From positions 1,864,074 through 1,928,073 of the forward strand of contig FN543093.2 of NCBI GenBank assembly GCA_000027065.2: 64,000 bases of DNA. Direction: 5' to 3'. The notes beneath the pieces are model-generated. The model had not been told where the DNA came from, did no database searches, and saw only the letters and a list, made by a program, of their open reading frames with translations. This stretch comes from Cronobacter turicensis z3032 (GTDB taxonomy: Bacteria; Pseudomonadota; Gammaproteobacteria; Enterobacterales; Enterobacteriaceae). The position numbers were made by a program, and so were the translations under genes. Positions 44,096 to 52,876 of this stretch are shown piece by piece (position 1 is the stretch's first letter; the number at the start of each line of letters is the position of its first letter).

Positions 44096-45487
44096 TTAAC
44101 GGTGCGCCAGTTCGGCTTCGTCATCGCTGTTCATGATGGTTTTATCCGTCTGCTTCAGCCACTGGCTGGTCAGCGTACCGGCGGTCATGGAGCCGCTGAC
44201 GTTCAGCGCGGTACGGCCCATGTCGATCAGCGGTTCGACGGAAATCAGCAGCGCCACCAGCGTGACCGGCAGACCCATCGCCGGCAGGACGATAAGCGCG
44301 GCGAAGGTCGCGCCGCCGCCCACGCCCGCTACACCGGCGGAGCTTAAGGTCACGATGCCGACGAGGGTGGCTATCCACACCGGGTCGAGCGGGTTAATGC
44401 CGACGGTCGGCGCGACCATCACCGCGAGCATCGTCGGGTAGAGACCTGCGCAGCCGTTCTGACCGATCGTCGCGCCAAAGGAGGCCGCGAAAGAGGCGAT
44501 TGACTCCGGCACGCCCAGACGACGCGTCTGCGCTTCCACATTCAGCGGAATGCTGGCGGCGCTGGAGCGGCTGGTAAAGGCAAACGTCAGCACCGGCCAG
44601 ACTTTGCGGAAGTAACGCAGCGGGCTGACGCCGTTTACCGCCAGCAGCACGCCGTGCACCACGAACATAATGCCGAGGCCCAGATACGAGGCGACCACAA
44701 AGCTGCCGAGCTTGATGATGTCCTGCAGGTTAGAGCCGGCAACCACTTTGGTCATCAGCGCCAGTACGCCGTACGGCGTCAGCTGCATCACCAGACGCAC
44801 CAGTTTCATCACCCAGCTTTGCAGGATATCGATAGCGGCCAGTACGCGCTCGCCTTTCGGCGCGTCGTCTTTCAGCAGTTTCAGCGCCGCCACGCCCAGG
44901 AACGCCGCGAAAATCACCACGCTGATGATCGAGGTCGGGCTCGCGCCGGTCAGATCGGCGAACGGGTTCTTCGGTATGAAGGAGAGCAGCAGCTGCGGTA
45001 CAGTCAGATCGGCGACTTTACCAGCGTAGTTTGTCTGAATAGCGTTAAGACGCGCGGTTTCCGCGCTGCCCTGCACCAGACCTTCCGCCGTCAGGCCGAA
45101 GAGGTTGGTCACCAGCACGCCGACCAGCGCCGCGATAAGCGTGGTGAACAGCAGGGTGCCGATGGTCAGCACGCTGATTTTACCCAGCGACGAGGCGTTA
45201 TGCAGACGCGCCACGGCGCTCAGGATCATCGCGAACACCAGCGGCATGACGATCATCTGCAGCAGTTGCACATAGCCGTTACCGACAATGTTGAACCACT
45301 GGATGGAGGTTTTCAGCGTCTCGCTGTCAGAGCCATAAATGGTATGCAGCGCGAGGCCGAAGACCACGCCCATGGCGAGACCGAGTAATACTTTTTTTGC
45401 CAGGCTCCACTGGGTATGGCGCGTGCGCGCCAGCAACAGCAGCAGAACCACGAACGCGACAACGTTCGCTATCAGTGGAAGATTCAT
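44096..45487 (-). CDS. tcyP: Sodium-type L-cystine transporter TcyP
   Basis: A 463-residue DAACS-family carrier (former YdjN): [20 protein letters not shown] at the start, [19 protein letters not shown], the [16 protein letters not shown] hairpin (about 305-320), [22 protein letters not shown] and [15 protein letters not shown] near the end. Eight helices and two re-entrant loops are expected in the inner membrane. It is one of two E. coli cystine importers and belongs to the CysB regulon. It is monocistronic, with its own terminator. Neighbours cedA and ydjM are as in K-12 apart from ydjO. Confidence 0.96.
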   Translation of the reverse strand: MNLPLIANVVAFVVLLLLLARTRHTQWSLAKKVLLGLAMGVVFGLALHTIYGSDSETLKTSIQWFNIVGNGYVQLLQMIVMPLVFAMILSAVARLHNASSLGKISVLTIGTLLFTTLIAALVGVLVTNLFGLTAEGLVQGSAETARLNAIQTNYAGKVADLTVPQLLLSFIPKNPFADLTGASPTSIISVVIFAAFLGVAALKLLKDDAPKGERVLAAIDILQSWVMKLVRLVMQLTPYGVLALMTKVVAGSNLQDIIKLGSFVVASYLGLGIMFVVHGVLLAVNGVSPLRYFRKVWPVLTFAFTSRSSAASIPLNVEAQTRRLGVPESIASFAASFGATIGQNGCAGLYPTMLAVMVAPTVGINPLDPVWIATLVGIVTLSSAGVAGVGGGATFAALIVLPAMGLPVTLVALLISVEPLIDMGRTALNVSGSMTAGTLTSQWLKQTDKTIMNSDDEAELAHR

Positions 45488-45622
45488 CCCCGTTCTCCTG
45501 ATTTTTTTATAACCGGCATGGCCGAAATGGCATGCCTTTATGCCGCAAAGGGTATCAGAATCAAAAGAGGGTGCCTTATATCCAAATGGAATGGTTTATA
45601 TCAAAACGCAATTTCAGTTTAT

Positions 45623-46213
45623 TTACTGCTCCATCTGGTGATGAATAAAGCGATTAAAGGTGTTTTGCAGGGAATTAATCGCGGCTGACGACCACTTCAT
45701 CGCGCTGCTGTCGGTCATGCTTTGCGGCATCCATACCGCCCAGACAAACAGCGCCATGCACAATACGCGCTCAAGCTGGTTGCCTTTTTGCGGATAGAGG
45801 AGCGGCAGACGGAAGCGCCAGCGACAGGGCCACAGCAGCGGCACGCCGGCGGGGGTTATCATATCGGCGAGAATATGGCTGAGATAGCCGAGCACCAGCC
45901 CTTGCAGCGCATCGGCAGGTAATATCCAGGTTTCAGGCACTTTTAACAGAAAGAGCGTCAGGCCGCCGAAGACCGCGAGCAGACTGTGCGTAAAGCCCCG
46001 GTGACCAAACATGCGCGCCACGGGCTTTGAGATCCACTTTAACCGTTGACCGAGGAAGGACTTCGGATGATCGATATCCGGCAGCAGGCAGGTGAGAATG
46101 GCGGAGGGAACAATATGCCACCAGTCGCCCTGCGCCAGCACAGGGGTCAGCTCGGCATTTTTAGCAAATACCGCGCAGGCAATCGAAAAAAGCAGGTGGC
46201 CTTCCGCCGTCAT
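45623..46213 (-). CDS. ydjM: SOS-controlled membrane protein YdjM (DUF457)
   Basis: 196 residues of the YdjM/DUF457 membrane-bound hydrolase family: MTAEGHLLFSIACAVF, LLPDIDHPKS, GHRGFTHSLLAVFGG and GYLSHILADMITPAGVPLLWP carry the conserved His/Asp set; about four helices. The enzymatic activity is unproven. Two adjacent LexA boxes lie directly upstream, the same arrangement as the SOS gene ydjM of K-12. ATG 46213 has AGGG nine bases before it. Confidence 0.95.
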   Translation of the reverse strand: MTAEGHLLFSIACAVFAKNAELTPVLAQGDWWHIVPSAILTCLLPDIDHPKSFLGQRLKWISKPVARMFGHRGFTHSLLAVFGGLTLFLLKVPETWILPADALQGLVLGYLSHILADMITPAGVPLLWPCRWRFRLPLLYPQKGNQLERVLCMALFVWAVWMPQSMTDSSAMKWSSAAINSLQNTFNRFIHHQMEQ

Positions 46214-46226
46214 GATAAAACCCTGA

Positions 46227-46264
46227 AACTGTCAATCTATCCAGTATAGGGTTTTTATACAGTA
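46227..46264 (-). promoter_or_regulatory. Tandem LexA boxes of ydjM
   Basis: AACTGTCAATCTATCCAGTA (46227-46246) has a perfect CTG-N10-CAG core. TATAGGGTTTTTATACAGTA (46245-46264) keeps CTG on one side but CTA on the other (reverse-strand reading). The pair begins 14 bases upstream of ydjM. Confidence 0.85.
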
Positions 46265-46326
46265 GAGAAAAGTGGTGACGGTGTAACACTTTGTCACCGC
46301 AGCCCCCGTGACGCCTCGCTTTGCGG

Positions 46327-47082
46327 TTATCGGGCGAGCCAGCCGCCATCCACCGCCAGGGTGTATCCGTTAACGTAATCCGACGCCGCCGAGGCGAGAA
46401 AAATGACGGGCCCCTGTAAATCTTCCGGCGTTCCCCAGCGGCCCGCCGGAATACGCGCAAGGATTTCCTCATTGCGGTCAGCGTCTTCGCGTAGCGCCTG
46501 CGTGTTATTGGTCGCCATATAGCCCGGCGCGATGCCGTTGACGTTAATGCCGTACGGCGCCCATTCGTTGGCCAGCAGGCGGGTCAGGCCCAGCACGCCG
46601 CTTTTCGAGGCCGTGTAAGAGGGGACGCGAATGCCGCCCTGAAAAGAGAGCATCGAGGCGACGTTGATAATTTTCCCGCCGCTGCCCTGGGCGATGAACT
46701 GTCTGGCGACAGCCTGAGAAAGGAAGAACAGGGCTTTGAGGTTGAGATCCATCACATCGTCCCAGTCTTTTTCGCTGAAATCGATGGCGTCGTCGCGGCG
46801 AATGATCCCGGCGTTATTCACCAGAATATCGAGGCGGCCCAGCGCATCGACGGCCTCTGTGACAAGCGGCTGTACCGGCGCCGTGGCCAAATCGGCTTCG
46901 ATAGCGACAAAACGGCGTCCCAGCGCGTGAACTTTGGCGGCGGTTTCCCGCGCCGGACGGCGGCTGACGCCTGCGATATCGCACCCGGCGGCGGCGAGTC
47001 CGAGCGCCATGCCCTGTCCCAGCCCGGTATTGCACCCGGTCACCATCGCCACTTTTCCGGCAAGCGAGAATGTATCCAGCAT
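46327..47082 (-). CDS. KduD-like SDR sugar-acid dehydrogenase
   Basis: A 251-residue short-chain dehydrogenase. VTGCNTGLGQGMALGLAAAG is the Rossmann start, NNAGIIRRDD the NAG motif, SMLSFQGG holds the catalytic Ser, and YTASKSG the Tyr-Lys pair. GINVNGIAPGYMATNNTQ and DYVNGYTLAVDGGWLAR are shared with E. coli KduD (2-dehydro-3-deoxy-gluconate 5-dehydrogenase), from which it differs at perhaps a third of positions, mainly around residues 35-70. No kduI or pectin gene is nearby, so the real sugar acid is uncertain. It interrupts the K-12 order between ydjM and hxpB. Confidence 0.82.
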   Translation of the reverse strand: MLDTFSLAGKVAMVTGCNTGLGQGMALGLAAAGCDIAGVSRRPARETAAKVHALGRRFVAIEADLATAPVQPLVTEAVDALGRLDILVNNAGIIRRDDAIDFSEKDWDDVMDLNLKALFFLSQAVARQFIAQGSGGKIINVASMLSFQGGIRVPSYTASKSGVLGLTRLLANEWAPYGINVNGIAPGYMATNNTQALREDADRNEEILARIPAGRWGTPEDLQGPVIFLASAASDYVNGYTLAVDGGWLAR

Positions 47083-47233
47083 GTTCCGTTCCTCTTTGGC
47101 TCATCATTGCGGCGCAGGGAAATTCCCTTTCGCATTCAGAGCAATGATAGGAGTCGCCAGAAGAAAAGACAAAGCCAAATGAAACTGTGTTTTAAAAATA
47201 TGACGGCGGGCGTTTTTTTGCGGAAAAGAAAAG

Positions 47234-47262
47234 CAAAAACCGCTGCCGGACGGGCAGCGGTA
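47234..47262 (-). terminator. Terminator of hxpB
   Basis: ACCGCTGCC (47239-47247) pairs with GGCAGCGGT (47253-47261). Reverse-strand TTTTTGC follows. It separates hxpB from the KduD-like gene, so they are not one operon. Confidence 0.85.
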
Positions 47263-47272
47263 GAAAGGGATC

Positions 47273-47941
47273 TCAGCCTTTCAGATGCCAGGGCTCCAGC
47301 TCGGTCAGCGAGTTCAGCCGGACGTTGGCGAGCGCCCAGCGCGCATCGCTGCGGTTCTCTTCGGCCGGGACCACAATAGAGCGCATACGCGCCGCTTTGG
47401 TGGCGACCATGCCGTTGACGGAGTCTTCCAGCGTCACGCAGCAGAGCGGATCGACCCCAAGTTTCGCCGCCGCATCCAGATAGACCTGCGGGTGCGGCTT
47501 GCTGTAAGGCAGGTGTTCGGCAGAAGCGAGCACGTCAAACTGGTCGCGCAGATCAAACAGCGTCAGCACACGCTCCAGCATCCGCAGCGGCGAGGCGGAG
47601 GCGAGGCCGACCTTCAGCCCCTGCGCTTTACAGAGCGCAATCGCGTCTGCCACGCCTGGCAGCAGCGGGCGTTGTTCTTCCACCAGCGTCATGGCGCGCG
47701 TAATGATGCGCTGCGTCACTTCATCCACCGACGGGCCGTTCCACGGCTGCTGCGCGAACCACAGCGCCACGACCAGATCGATGCGCAGCCCCAGCGTGTC
47801 AGGAAGTTCGTGACGGCGGGAGGTATCGACCCCGAGCGTTGCGATCACTTCAAGCTCTGCCTGGTCCCAGAGCGGTTCAGAGTCAATCAGTAAACCATCC
47901 ATATCAAAAATAGCGGCGAGGATCTGTCGCGGCGAAGACAT
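47273..47941 (-). CDS. hxpB: Hexitol phosphatase B (HAD family)
   Basis: A 222-residue HAD-IA phosphatase, former YniC. Motif I FDMDGLLIDSEP (12-23) has nucleophile and acid Asp. Motif II is in GLASASP, Lys is in PYSKPHPQVYLDAA, and motif III in CVTLEDSVNGMVA (about 165-177). E. coli HxpB dephosphorylates sorbitol-6-phosphate and 2-deoxyglucose-6-phosphate. It is divergent from yniB, 167 bases apart, as in K-12. It is closed by its own terminator. Confidence 0.94.
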   Translation of the reverse strand: MSSPRQILAAIFDMDGLLIDSEPLWDQAELEVIATLGVDTSRRHELPDTLGLRIDLVVALWFAQQPWNGPSVDEVTQRIITRAMTLVEEQRPLLPGVADAIALCKAQGLKVGLASASPLRMLERVLTLFDLRDQFDVLASAEHLPYSKPHPQVYLDAAAKLGVDPLCCVTLEDSVNGMVATKAARMRSIVVPAEENRSDARWALANVRLNSLTELEPWHLKG

Positions 47942-48108
47942 CGGCTGTCACTCCTTCTTTTTACTTTTTACGCGGGAAAGGTTAATCAATAGCCGGAAAA
48001 GCGCGTTATGGCTACCGCTTTCCGTGCATGTGCCGGAAAGTTCAGGCGAAAAGACGCGTCACAAGGTAAACTTAGGCGAATCTGTCGCGTCGCTATCAAG
48101 GGGAAAGC

Positions 48109-48645
48109 ATGACGTATCAACAAGCTGGACGCATTGGTGTCTTAAAACGCATCGCCGGATGGGTGATTTTTATTCCTGCCACGCTCTCCACAATTATCTC
48201 GGTGCTGAAATTCATGTATCAGCACAGCGAAAAGCAGCCGGGCATTAACGCCGTGATGATGGATTTCGCCCACGTGATGATTGAGATGGTGCGCTTTAAC
48301 ACGCCGTTCCTGAATCTCTTCTGGTACAACTCGCCGCAACCCGATTTCACGCGTAACGCGAATATCAGCTTCTGGATTATCTATATTCTGATTTTTGTCG
48401 GTCTGGCGTTACAGGCCTCCGGCGCGCGGATGTGCCGCCAGGCGCGTTTTCTGCGCGAGCATGTCGAGGACAGCCTGATCCTTGAGCGCGCCAAAGGCGA
48501 AGACGGACTGACCCGCGACGCGCTGGAGTCGCGCATCGTGGTGCCGCGCCATACCATTTTCCTGCAAATCTTCCCGCTGTACGTCCTACCGGTGATTGTG
48601 CTGGTGCTGGGCTACGTGTTCTTCTCCCTGCTCGGGTTTCTGTAA
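48109..48645 (+). CDS. yniB: Inner-membrane protein YniB
   Basis: 178 residues with three clear membrane helices (about 14-36, 80-103 and 152-174): MTYQQAGRIGVLKRIAGWVIF, FWYNSPQPDF, ISFWIIYILIFVGLALQASG, and HTIFLQIFPLYVLPVIVLVLG. It matches E. coli YniB, whose function is unknown. GGGGAAAGC precedes the ATG. It is convergent with yniA; a GC-rich hairpin (about 48655-48671) with only a short T tract lies between them. Confidence 0.92.
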   Translation: MTYQQAGRIGVLKRIAGWVIFIPATLSTIISVLKFMYQHSEKQPGINAVMMDFAHVMIEMVRFNTPFLNLFWYNSPQPDFTRNANISFWIIYILIFVGLALQASGARMCRQARFLREHVEDSLILERAKGEDGLTRDALESRIVVPRHTIFLQIFPLYVLPVIVLVLGYVFFSLLGFL

Positions 48646-48675
48646 ACGCGAAACGCGCGCTGCGGCGCGCCTTTA

Positions 48676-49536
48676 TCAGATGCCCAAAACGCGGGTTAAC
48701 GCCTGCTGCGCGGCCCCAAGGTGCTGGCCGCCGAAAAGCGTCGCGCGGTTTAAGAGCGTATAGAGCTGATAGAGCGGCTGGCGTTCAAGAAAGCCCGCGG
48801 GCAGCGGCAACACCGACTGATAACCGTCGTAAATCTGCGGCGGCTGTTCCGGATGCAACGGCAGCATCGCCAGATCGCATTCGCGGTCGCCCCAGTAGCA
48901 GGCCGGGTCGAAAATATACGGCCCGTTCGGCCCCAGCGCGCAGTTGCCGGACCACAAATCGCCGTGCAGCAACGAGGGCGCGGGCTGGTGAGAGACCAGT
49001 TGCTGATGTACGGCGTCGACTATCCGGTCGATATCGCCAAACTCCATGCCTTTTTCCGCGGCCAGCTCCAGCTGCCAGCCGATGCGCTGCTCGGCAAAAA
49101 AGCGTGCCCAGCGGCGCTGCCAGGCGTTGGGCTGCGGCGTCGTGGAGAGATGGTTGTCGTAATCCAGACCGTACTGCGGCTGCTCGCTCCACTGGTGCAG
49201 GCGCGCCAGCTGTTGGCCCAGCAGAAAGGCGTTATGCGCGTCGAGCGGTTTCGGCGGCAGGTATTCCAGCAGAAGAAAGCTGTATTCGCGGTCGCTGCCG
49301 ACAGCGATAACGTCCGGCACCGTGACCGTTTTACTGCGCGCCAGCAGGTTGAGCTGATCGGCTTCGGCGGTGAAGCAGGGCAGCAGCGTGGAATCATCGC
49401 ATTTCACGAAGATGTCGCGTCCGGCCCAGTCGATTCGCCATGCGGCGTGAATTTCACCGCCTGGCAGTTCGGTTCGCTGGCTGATTTCACCGGCGCCCAG
49501 CTGTTCGTTTAACAAACGCGTAATGGCATGCCACAT
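48676..49536 (-). CDS. yniA: Fructosamine kinase-family protein YniA
   Basis: A 286-residue aminoglycoside-phosphotransferase-type kinase. GGEIHAAWRI near the ATP site, FVKCDD with the Lys, catalytic LLHGDLWSGN (about 188-197) and metal-binding FDPACYWGDRECDLAM (about 209-224) are intact. It is close to E. coli YniA and the fructosamine-3-kinase/ribulosamine kinase family, which phosphorylates glycated amines so that they are released. Nearby pfkB and hxpB also act on sugar phosphates. ydiZ lies upstream on the same strand. Confidence 0.93.
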   Translation of the reverse strand: MWHAITRLLNEQLGAGEISQRTELPGGEIHAAWRIDWAGRDIFVKCDDSTLLPCFTAEADQLNLLARSKTVTVPDVIAVGSDREYSFLLLEYLPPKPLDAHNAFLLGQQLARLHQWSEQPQYGLDYDNHLSTTPQPNAWQRRWARFFAEQRIGWQLELAAEKGMEFGDIDRIVDAVHQQLVSHQPAPSLLHGDLWSGNCALGPNGPYIFDPACYWGDRECDLAMLPLHPEQPPQIYDGYQSVLPLPAGFLERQPLYQLYTLLNRATLFGGQHLGAAQQALTRVLGI

Positions 49537-49633
49537 GATTACTGTCCCAGGTTTCCCGTAAAGAATGTCAGCTTAACGCGCCCGCGCGGGTGAAAATCTG
49601 CGCGGACGCACAACCTGCCGCGCCCGGACGGCG

Positions 49634-49924
49634 TTAAACGGTGTCGTTGTCGCGCAGCCAGGCTTCAAACGTGGTGACGTTGACCTGCGGCTTCTGGTCA
49701 AGCGCCGCTTCGCCAAGCCCTTCGGCCAGTTCAGCGACTTCTTGCTCGCTGAGTGCGCTGACCAGCCCGAAGGTATTGGTGCCCAGCTCGTGAATTTTGC
49801 CGTCGTCGTCGGCAAGCGTGAGCTGGAAACCGCCGCGGGTCAGATGATTATTAAGCTCGTTAATATCGGTCAGGTTTTTCTCATGAAACGTAACGGTGAC
49901 GACATAGCGGGTCACTTCACTCAT
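49634..49924 (-). CDS. ydiZ: YdiZ small protein
   Basis: 96 residues, the K-12 YdiZ length and position (between yniA and pfkB). The start MSEVTRYVVTVTFHEKN at 49924 follows TGAGGTTCGCC; the upstream in-frame ATGs are inferior. An alternating pattern (VVTVTFHE, FQLTLADDDG) suggests a ferredoxin-like small domain. The DUF2622-type family has no known function to my knowledge. It is separated from pfkB by a terminator and from yniA by about 100 bases. Confidence 0.85.
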   Translation of the reverse strand: MSEVTRYVVTVTFHEKNLTDINELNNHLTRGGFQLTLADDDGKIHELGTNTFGLVSALSEQEVAELAEGLGEAALDQKPQVNVTTFEAWLRDNDTV

Positions 49925-49939
49925 GGCGAACCTCATTGT

Positions 49940-49971
49940 CAGCAATAAAATGCCAGCCCGGAGGGGCTGGC
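49940..49971 (-). terminator. Terminator of pfkB
   Basis: GCCAGCCC (49952-49959) and GGGCTGGC (49964-49971) pair. On the reverse strand ATTTTATTG follows. It lies just after the pfkB stop. Confidence 0.88.
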
Positions 49972-49978
49972 CGGAAAG

Positions 49979-50908
49979 TTAGCGAGTCAGCCAGTGATAG
50001 ATGCGATCGGTGTTTTCCAGCGAGCAGAGCCGCGTGCCCTGGTTGATAGTGGCGGCGCTACCGGCGGCCACGCCGTAACGCACCATATCAAGCAGCGGGG
50101 CGTCCTGCGCCAGACGCAGCGTCATAGCGCCAACCATACTGTCGCCCGCGCCGACGGTGCTCTGGCTTTTCATCGGCGGCGGCACGACCTGAACGCAGTC
50201 CTTACCATCAACGCCGAGCGCGCCCTGCGGGCCCAGCGAGACGACAACGCGGCGGGCTTTGCCTGACTGCACCAGTTCTTGCGCCGCCTGGCGCACGTCA
50301 TCCGGCGCGGTCAGATCGCGTTTCACCAGCGCCGCCAGCTCTTTCTGGTTGGGTTTGACCAGTTCGATATCGCCAATCTCCAGCGCGGCGGCGAGTGCGT
50401 CGCCGGAGCTGTCGACAATCAGGCGGATCCCTTGCTGACGGGCGGCTTTAATAAGTTGCTGGAGTTTTTCAATGCTGACGCCGGGCGGCAGGCTGCCGCT
50501 AATAACCAGAATGGCGCCTGATTCAATCGCCAGGACTTTCTCTTCAAGCTGGCGGAATTCATCGTCGGTTATTGTGGCGCCGGGCATCACGAAGCGGTAC
50601 TGCTCGCCGCTCGACTCGACATGCACATGGAGATTCTGACGCGTCCAGTCATGGGCGGAAACCGTCTCCACGGCGACGTGTTCATCATTAAGCAGCGAAA
50701 CCAGATGCTCGCCGGTCGCGCCGCCTGCGGGGAAGAGGGCGGTCGCGGTGCCGCCCAGATGGACAATAGCGCGCGCGACATTAATGCCGCCGCCGCCGGG
50801 TTCAAACACCGGCGAGCTGCAGCGTAGTTTCCCTTCCGGGTAGATTTGCGGCGTCATTGTGGCGCTGTCGAGCGAGGGCGCCAGTGTAAGCGTATAAATC
50901 CGTACCAT
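49979..50908 (-). CDS. pfkB: 6-phosphofructokinase II
   Basis: A 309-residue ribokinase-family (PfkB) enzyme, as in E. coli. PGGGGINVARAIVHLGG (about 37-53) is the substrate-binding signature, and GAGDSMVGAMTLRL (about 253-266) carries the catalytic Asp and anion hole. MVRIYTLTLAPSLDSATMTP is the usual start. It phosphorylates fructose-6-phosphate and tagatose-6-phosphate. It is monocistronic and divergent from ydiY, with a 292-base AT-rich spacer. Confidence 0.97.
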   Translation of the reverse strand: MVRIYTLTLAPSLDSATMTPQIYPEGKLRCSSPVFEPGGGGINVARAIVHLGGTATALFPAGGATGEHLVSLLNDEHVAVETVSAHDWTRQNLHVHVESSGEQYRFVMPGATITDDEFRQLEEKVLAIESGAILVISGSLPPGVSIEKLQQLIKAARQQGIRLIVDSSGDALAAALEIGDIELVKPNQKELAALVKRDLTAPDDVRQAAQELVQSGKARRVVVSLGPQGALGVDGKDCVQVVPPPMKSQSTVGAGDSMVGAMTLRLAQDAPLLDMVRYGVAAGSAATINQGTRLCSLENTDRIYHWLTR

Positions 50909-51153
50909 ATCGCCTCCGTTTTTTAAACTGCCCTAAGCGTAGCACCCGACAGCCAGACGGTGGGTGAATAATGTGCTGATTTTACCTTGTACCCTATATA
51001 AATCGGATGCCTGTTCTATATATAAAAAAGTTTATTTTTAGGTGTTCGCTTATTCTTAAATGTCGAAAGGAATTCATTGCTAAGCCAGAGGGCTCTTTTT
51101 ATAATTCGTTACCTTTCTGTGGGTGGATTTTATTGATCCAGAGAAAAAGTTAC

Positions 51154-51178
51154 GGGACCGTAATGGTCCTTTTTTTTG
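51154..51178 (+). promoter_or_regulatory. Attenuator-like hairpin in the ydiY leader
   Basis: GGGACC (51154-51159) pairs with GGTCCT (51165-51170), followed by an eight-T run, so it reads as an intrinsic terminator only 23 bases before the ydiY start. A second GGACC (51185-51189) could pair with the same GGTCC as an alternative. An upstream AGCC-AGAG-GGCT hairpin with CTTTTT lies at about 51082-51100. Confidence 0.6.
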
Positions 51179-51200
51179 TTGTATGGACCTGAAAATCAAC

Positions 51201-51959
51201 ATGAAGCTTTTTAAGACAGTACCCCTGGCAATGCTGCTGGCGGGTGGCGCGCTGCTGAGCCAGCACGCGATGGCTGATAATACCGTTTTTACTGTCATGG
51301 ACGATCCTTCCACCGCGAAAAAACCGTTTGAAGGTGATTTAAACGCGGGTTACCTGGCACAAACCGGCAACACCAAAAGTTCTTCCTTAACGGCTGACAG
51401 CAACCTGACCTGGTATGGCAATACCACCGCCTGGTCGCTGTGGGGCAACGCCAGCAACACCTCTTCTAATGACGAACGCTCATCTGAGAAATATGCCATT
51501 GGCGGACGTAGCCGTGTGAACGTGACCGATTATGACTATCTGTTTGGCCAGGCGAGCTGGCTGACGGACCGTTATAACGGCTACCGCGAGCGCGACATCC
51601 TGACAATGGGTTATGGTCGTCAGTTCCTGAACGGGCCGGTACACAGCCTGCGTTTTGAATTCGGTCCAGGTGTGCGTTACGACGAGTACACCAACGGCGA
51701 GACCAAAACCCAGGCCCTGGGTTATGCTTCCGGCATCTACGCCTGGCAGCTGACGGATAACACCAAATTCACCCAGGGCGTTTCCGTGTTCGGCGCTGAC
51801 GATACCACCGTTAACTCCGAGACGGCGCTGGACGTGGCTATCAACGAGCATTTCGGCCTGAAAGTGGCGTATAACGTGACCTGGAACTCCAGCCCGCCGT
51901 CGAGCGCGCCGGATCATACCGACACCCGCACCTCGGTGACGCTGGGTTACCGTATGTAA
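51201..51959 (+). CDS. ydiY: Outer-membrane beta-barrel protein YdiY (DUF481)
   Basis: 252 residues. MKLFKTVPLAMLLAGGALLS is a signal peptide ending in AMA. The mature DUF481 barrel (FTVMDDPSTAKKPFEG, LNAGYLAQTGNTKSSSLTA, GQASWLTDRYNGYRERD, SVTLGYRM with terminal aromatic strand) matches E. coli YdiY. The K-12 protein also begins MKL, so ATG 51201 is preferred over ATG 51183, although neither has a clear Shine-Dalgarno. YdiY is acid-inducible in E. coli. The leader contains a terminator-like hairpin, so regulation by attenuation is possible. Confidence 0.92.
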   Translation: MKLFKTVPLAMLLAGGALLSQHAMADNTVFTVMDDPSTAKKPFEGDLNAGYLAQTGNTKSSSLTADSNLTWYGNTTAWSLWGNASNTSSNDERSSEKYAIGGRSRVNVTDYDYLFGQASWLTDRYNGYRERDILTMGYGRQFLNGPVHSLRFEFGPGVRYDEYTNGETKTQALGYASGIYAWQLTDNTKFTQGVSVFGADDTTVNSETALDVAINEHFGLKVAYNVTWNSSPPSSAPDHTDTRTSVTLGYRM

Positions 51960-51982
51960 GCCATGCTTACCACGCATGATAA

Positions 51983-52006
51983 AGGCTGGCGCTGCCAGCC
52001 TTTTTA
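51983..52006 (+). terminator. Terminator of ydiY
   Basis: AGGCTGGC, loop GC(T), GCCAGCCT, then TTTT (51983-52005). Confidence 0.88.
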
Positions 52007-52237
52007 GTTTTTATTGCGTGTCTTTCCGTGGTTTTTTTAGCATTGCGTGTGTTTTGCTACTGGCCCTTATTTCCTGAACGCCTTTCTTTTCAAGTGGCTG
52101 CATCACTCTTCAGTTTCTTTGATGTCGCACGCCAAATAATTTCACTGTTCGAAAGTGTGATCTGGATCTACTATTTGCACACTGGTGGTGAATAAAACGT
52201 CACCGAATTTTTATGCTGCAAAGAAGAGATAACAAAG

Positions 52238-52465
52238 ATGAACATAGTCAACACTGCCGCCGCCGCCCTGGCCCTGAGCGTGCTTTCCTTCAGCGCCTTT
52301 GCTGCCCCGACGACTCAGCCCTCGCAGAATAACGCCCCTTATGCCGGATGGCGCGCAAGCGACATTGAAGCAGGTACAAACATTCAGCCCGGCGCGGTCA
52401 CGACCGGCCAGTCCATGAATGATGCCTTCAATACGCAGACGCTGGTTGCGGGCGACTGGTCCTGA
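52238..52465 (+). CDS. Small exported protein, unknown
   Basis: 75 residues. MNIVNTAAAALALSVLSFSA is a good Sec signal, with cleavage after AFA. The mature peptide of about 50 residues is polar and contains PYAGWRASDIEAGTNIQPGAV, then ATG-free, cysteine-free sequence to the end LVAGDWS. AAGAGATAACAAAG precedes ATG 52238, and a strong terminator lies 30 bases after the stop, so it is a defined single-gene unit. The periplasmic location is predicted. No family is recognised. Confidence 0.75.
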   Translation: MNIVNTAAAALALSVLSFSAFAAPTTQPSQNNAPYAGWRASDIEAGTNIQPGAVTTGQSMNDAFNTQTLVAGDWS

Positions 52466-52492
52466 TGGATTATTGCTTCAAAGATCTTTTGT

Positions 52493-52523
52493 AAAAGCCG
52501 GATCGCCCGATCCGGCTTTTTTG
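52493..52523 (+). terminator. Terminator of the small exported protein gene
   Basis: AAAAGCCGGATCG and CGATCCGGCTTTTTT form a long hairpin with a two-base loop. Confidence 0.9.
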
Positions 52524-52757
52524 TTTCTTTCGCGCTTCATTATGTTACCCCCTGTTTCTCCTCTTTCGCCGACTGCTGTGTGCTACTCATTTCATTCTTA
52601 TCAGAATAATTCGCTGGCACCGTAATTTTCATCATTTCTGTCAGTCCTTAAGCGCAAATAAAAATATCCCTGTCAGTACCAGGCATTTTCGACTGGCATC
52701 GCTTAGCTCCCTAATAAAATATGCCGAATGAATAACCTAAAACGCGATAAAATAAAC

Positions 52758-52773
52758 TGTGAAGTTGATCGCA
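52758..52773 (+). promoter_or_regulatory. CRP site of proP promoter P1
   Basis: TGTGA-AGTTGA-TCGCA matches the CRP consensus TGTGA-N6-TCACA with one mismatch. E. coli proP P1 is known for a CRP site overlapping its -35 region. It lies 212 bases upstream of proP in a 519-base gene-free stretch (52466-52984). Confidence 0.7.
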
Positions 52774-52868
52774 AATTTGTTCGCTGTTAGGGTAAAGAAG
52801 GGTCAGGCATCTGAAAACGCAGGTAAGCACATTCGGATGTGTCATTACTAACAGCGGGAAGAGATCCT

Positions 52869-52876
52869 GCTACGCT
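52869..52876 (+). promoter_or_regulatory. Sigma-S -10 of proP promoter P2
   Basis: GCTACGCT, followed by CTTAA, is a perfect match to the RpoS -10 pattern KCTAYRCT. It lies 109 bases before proP, as expected for the Fis/RpoS-dependent P2 promoter. Confidence 0.7.

Noticed and set aside
52150..52180. CRP/FNR-like half-site TGTGATCTGGATC before the small exported gene
   Set aside because: Second half does not match either consensus.
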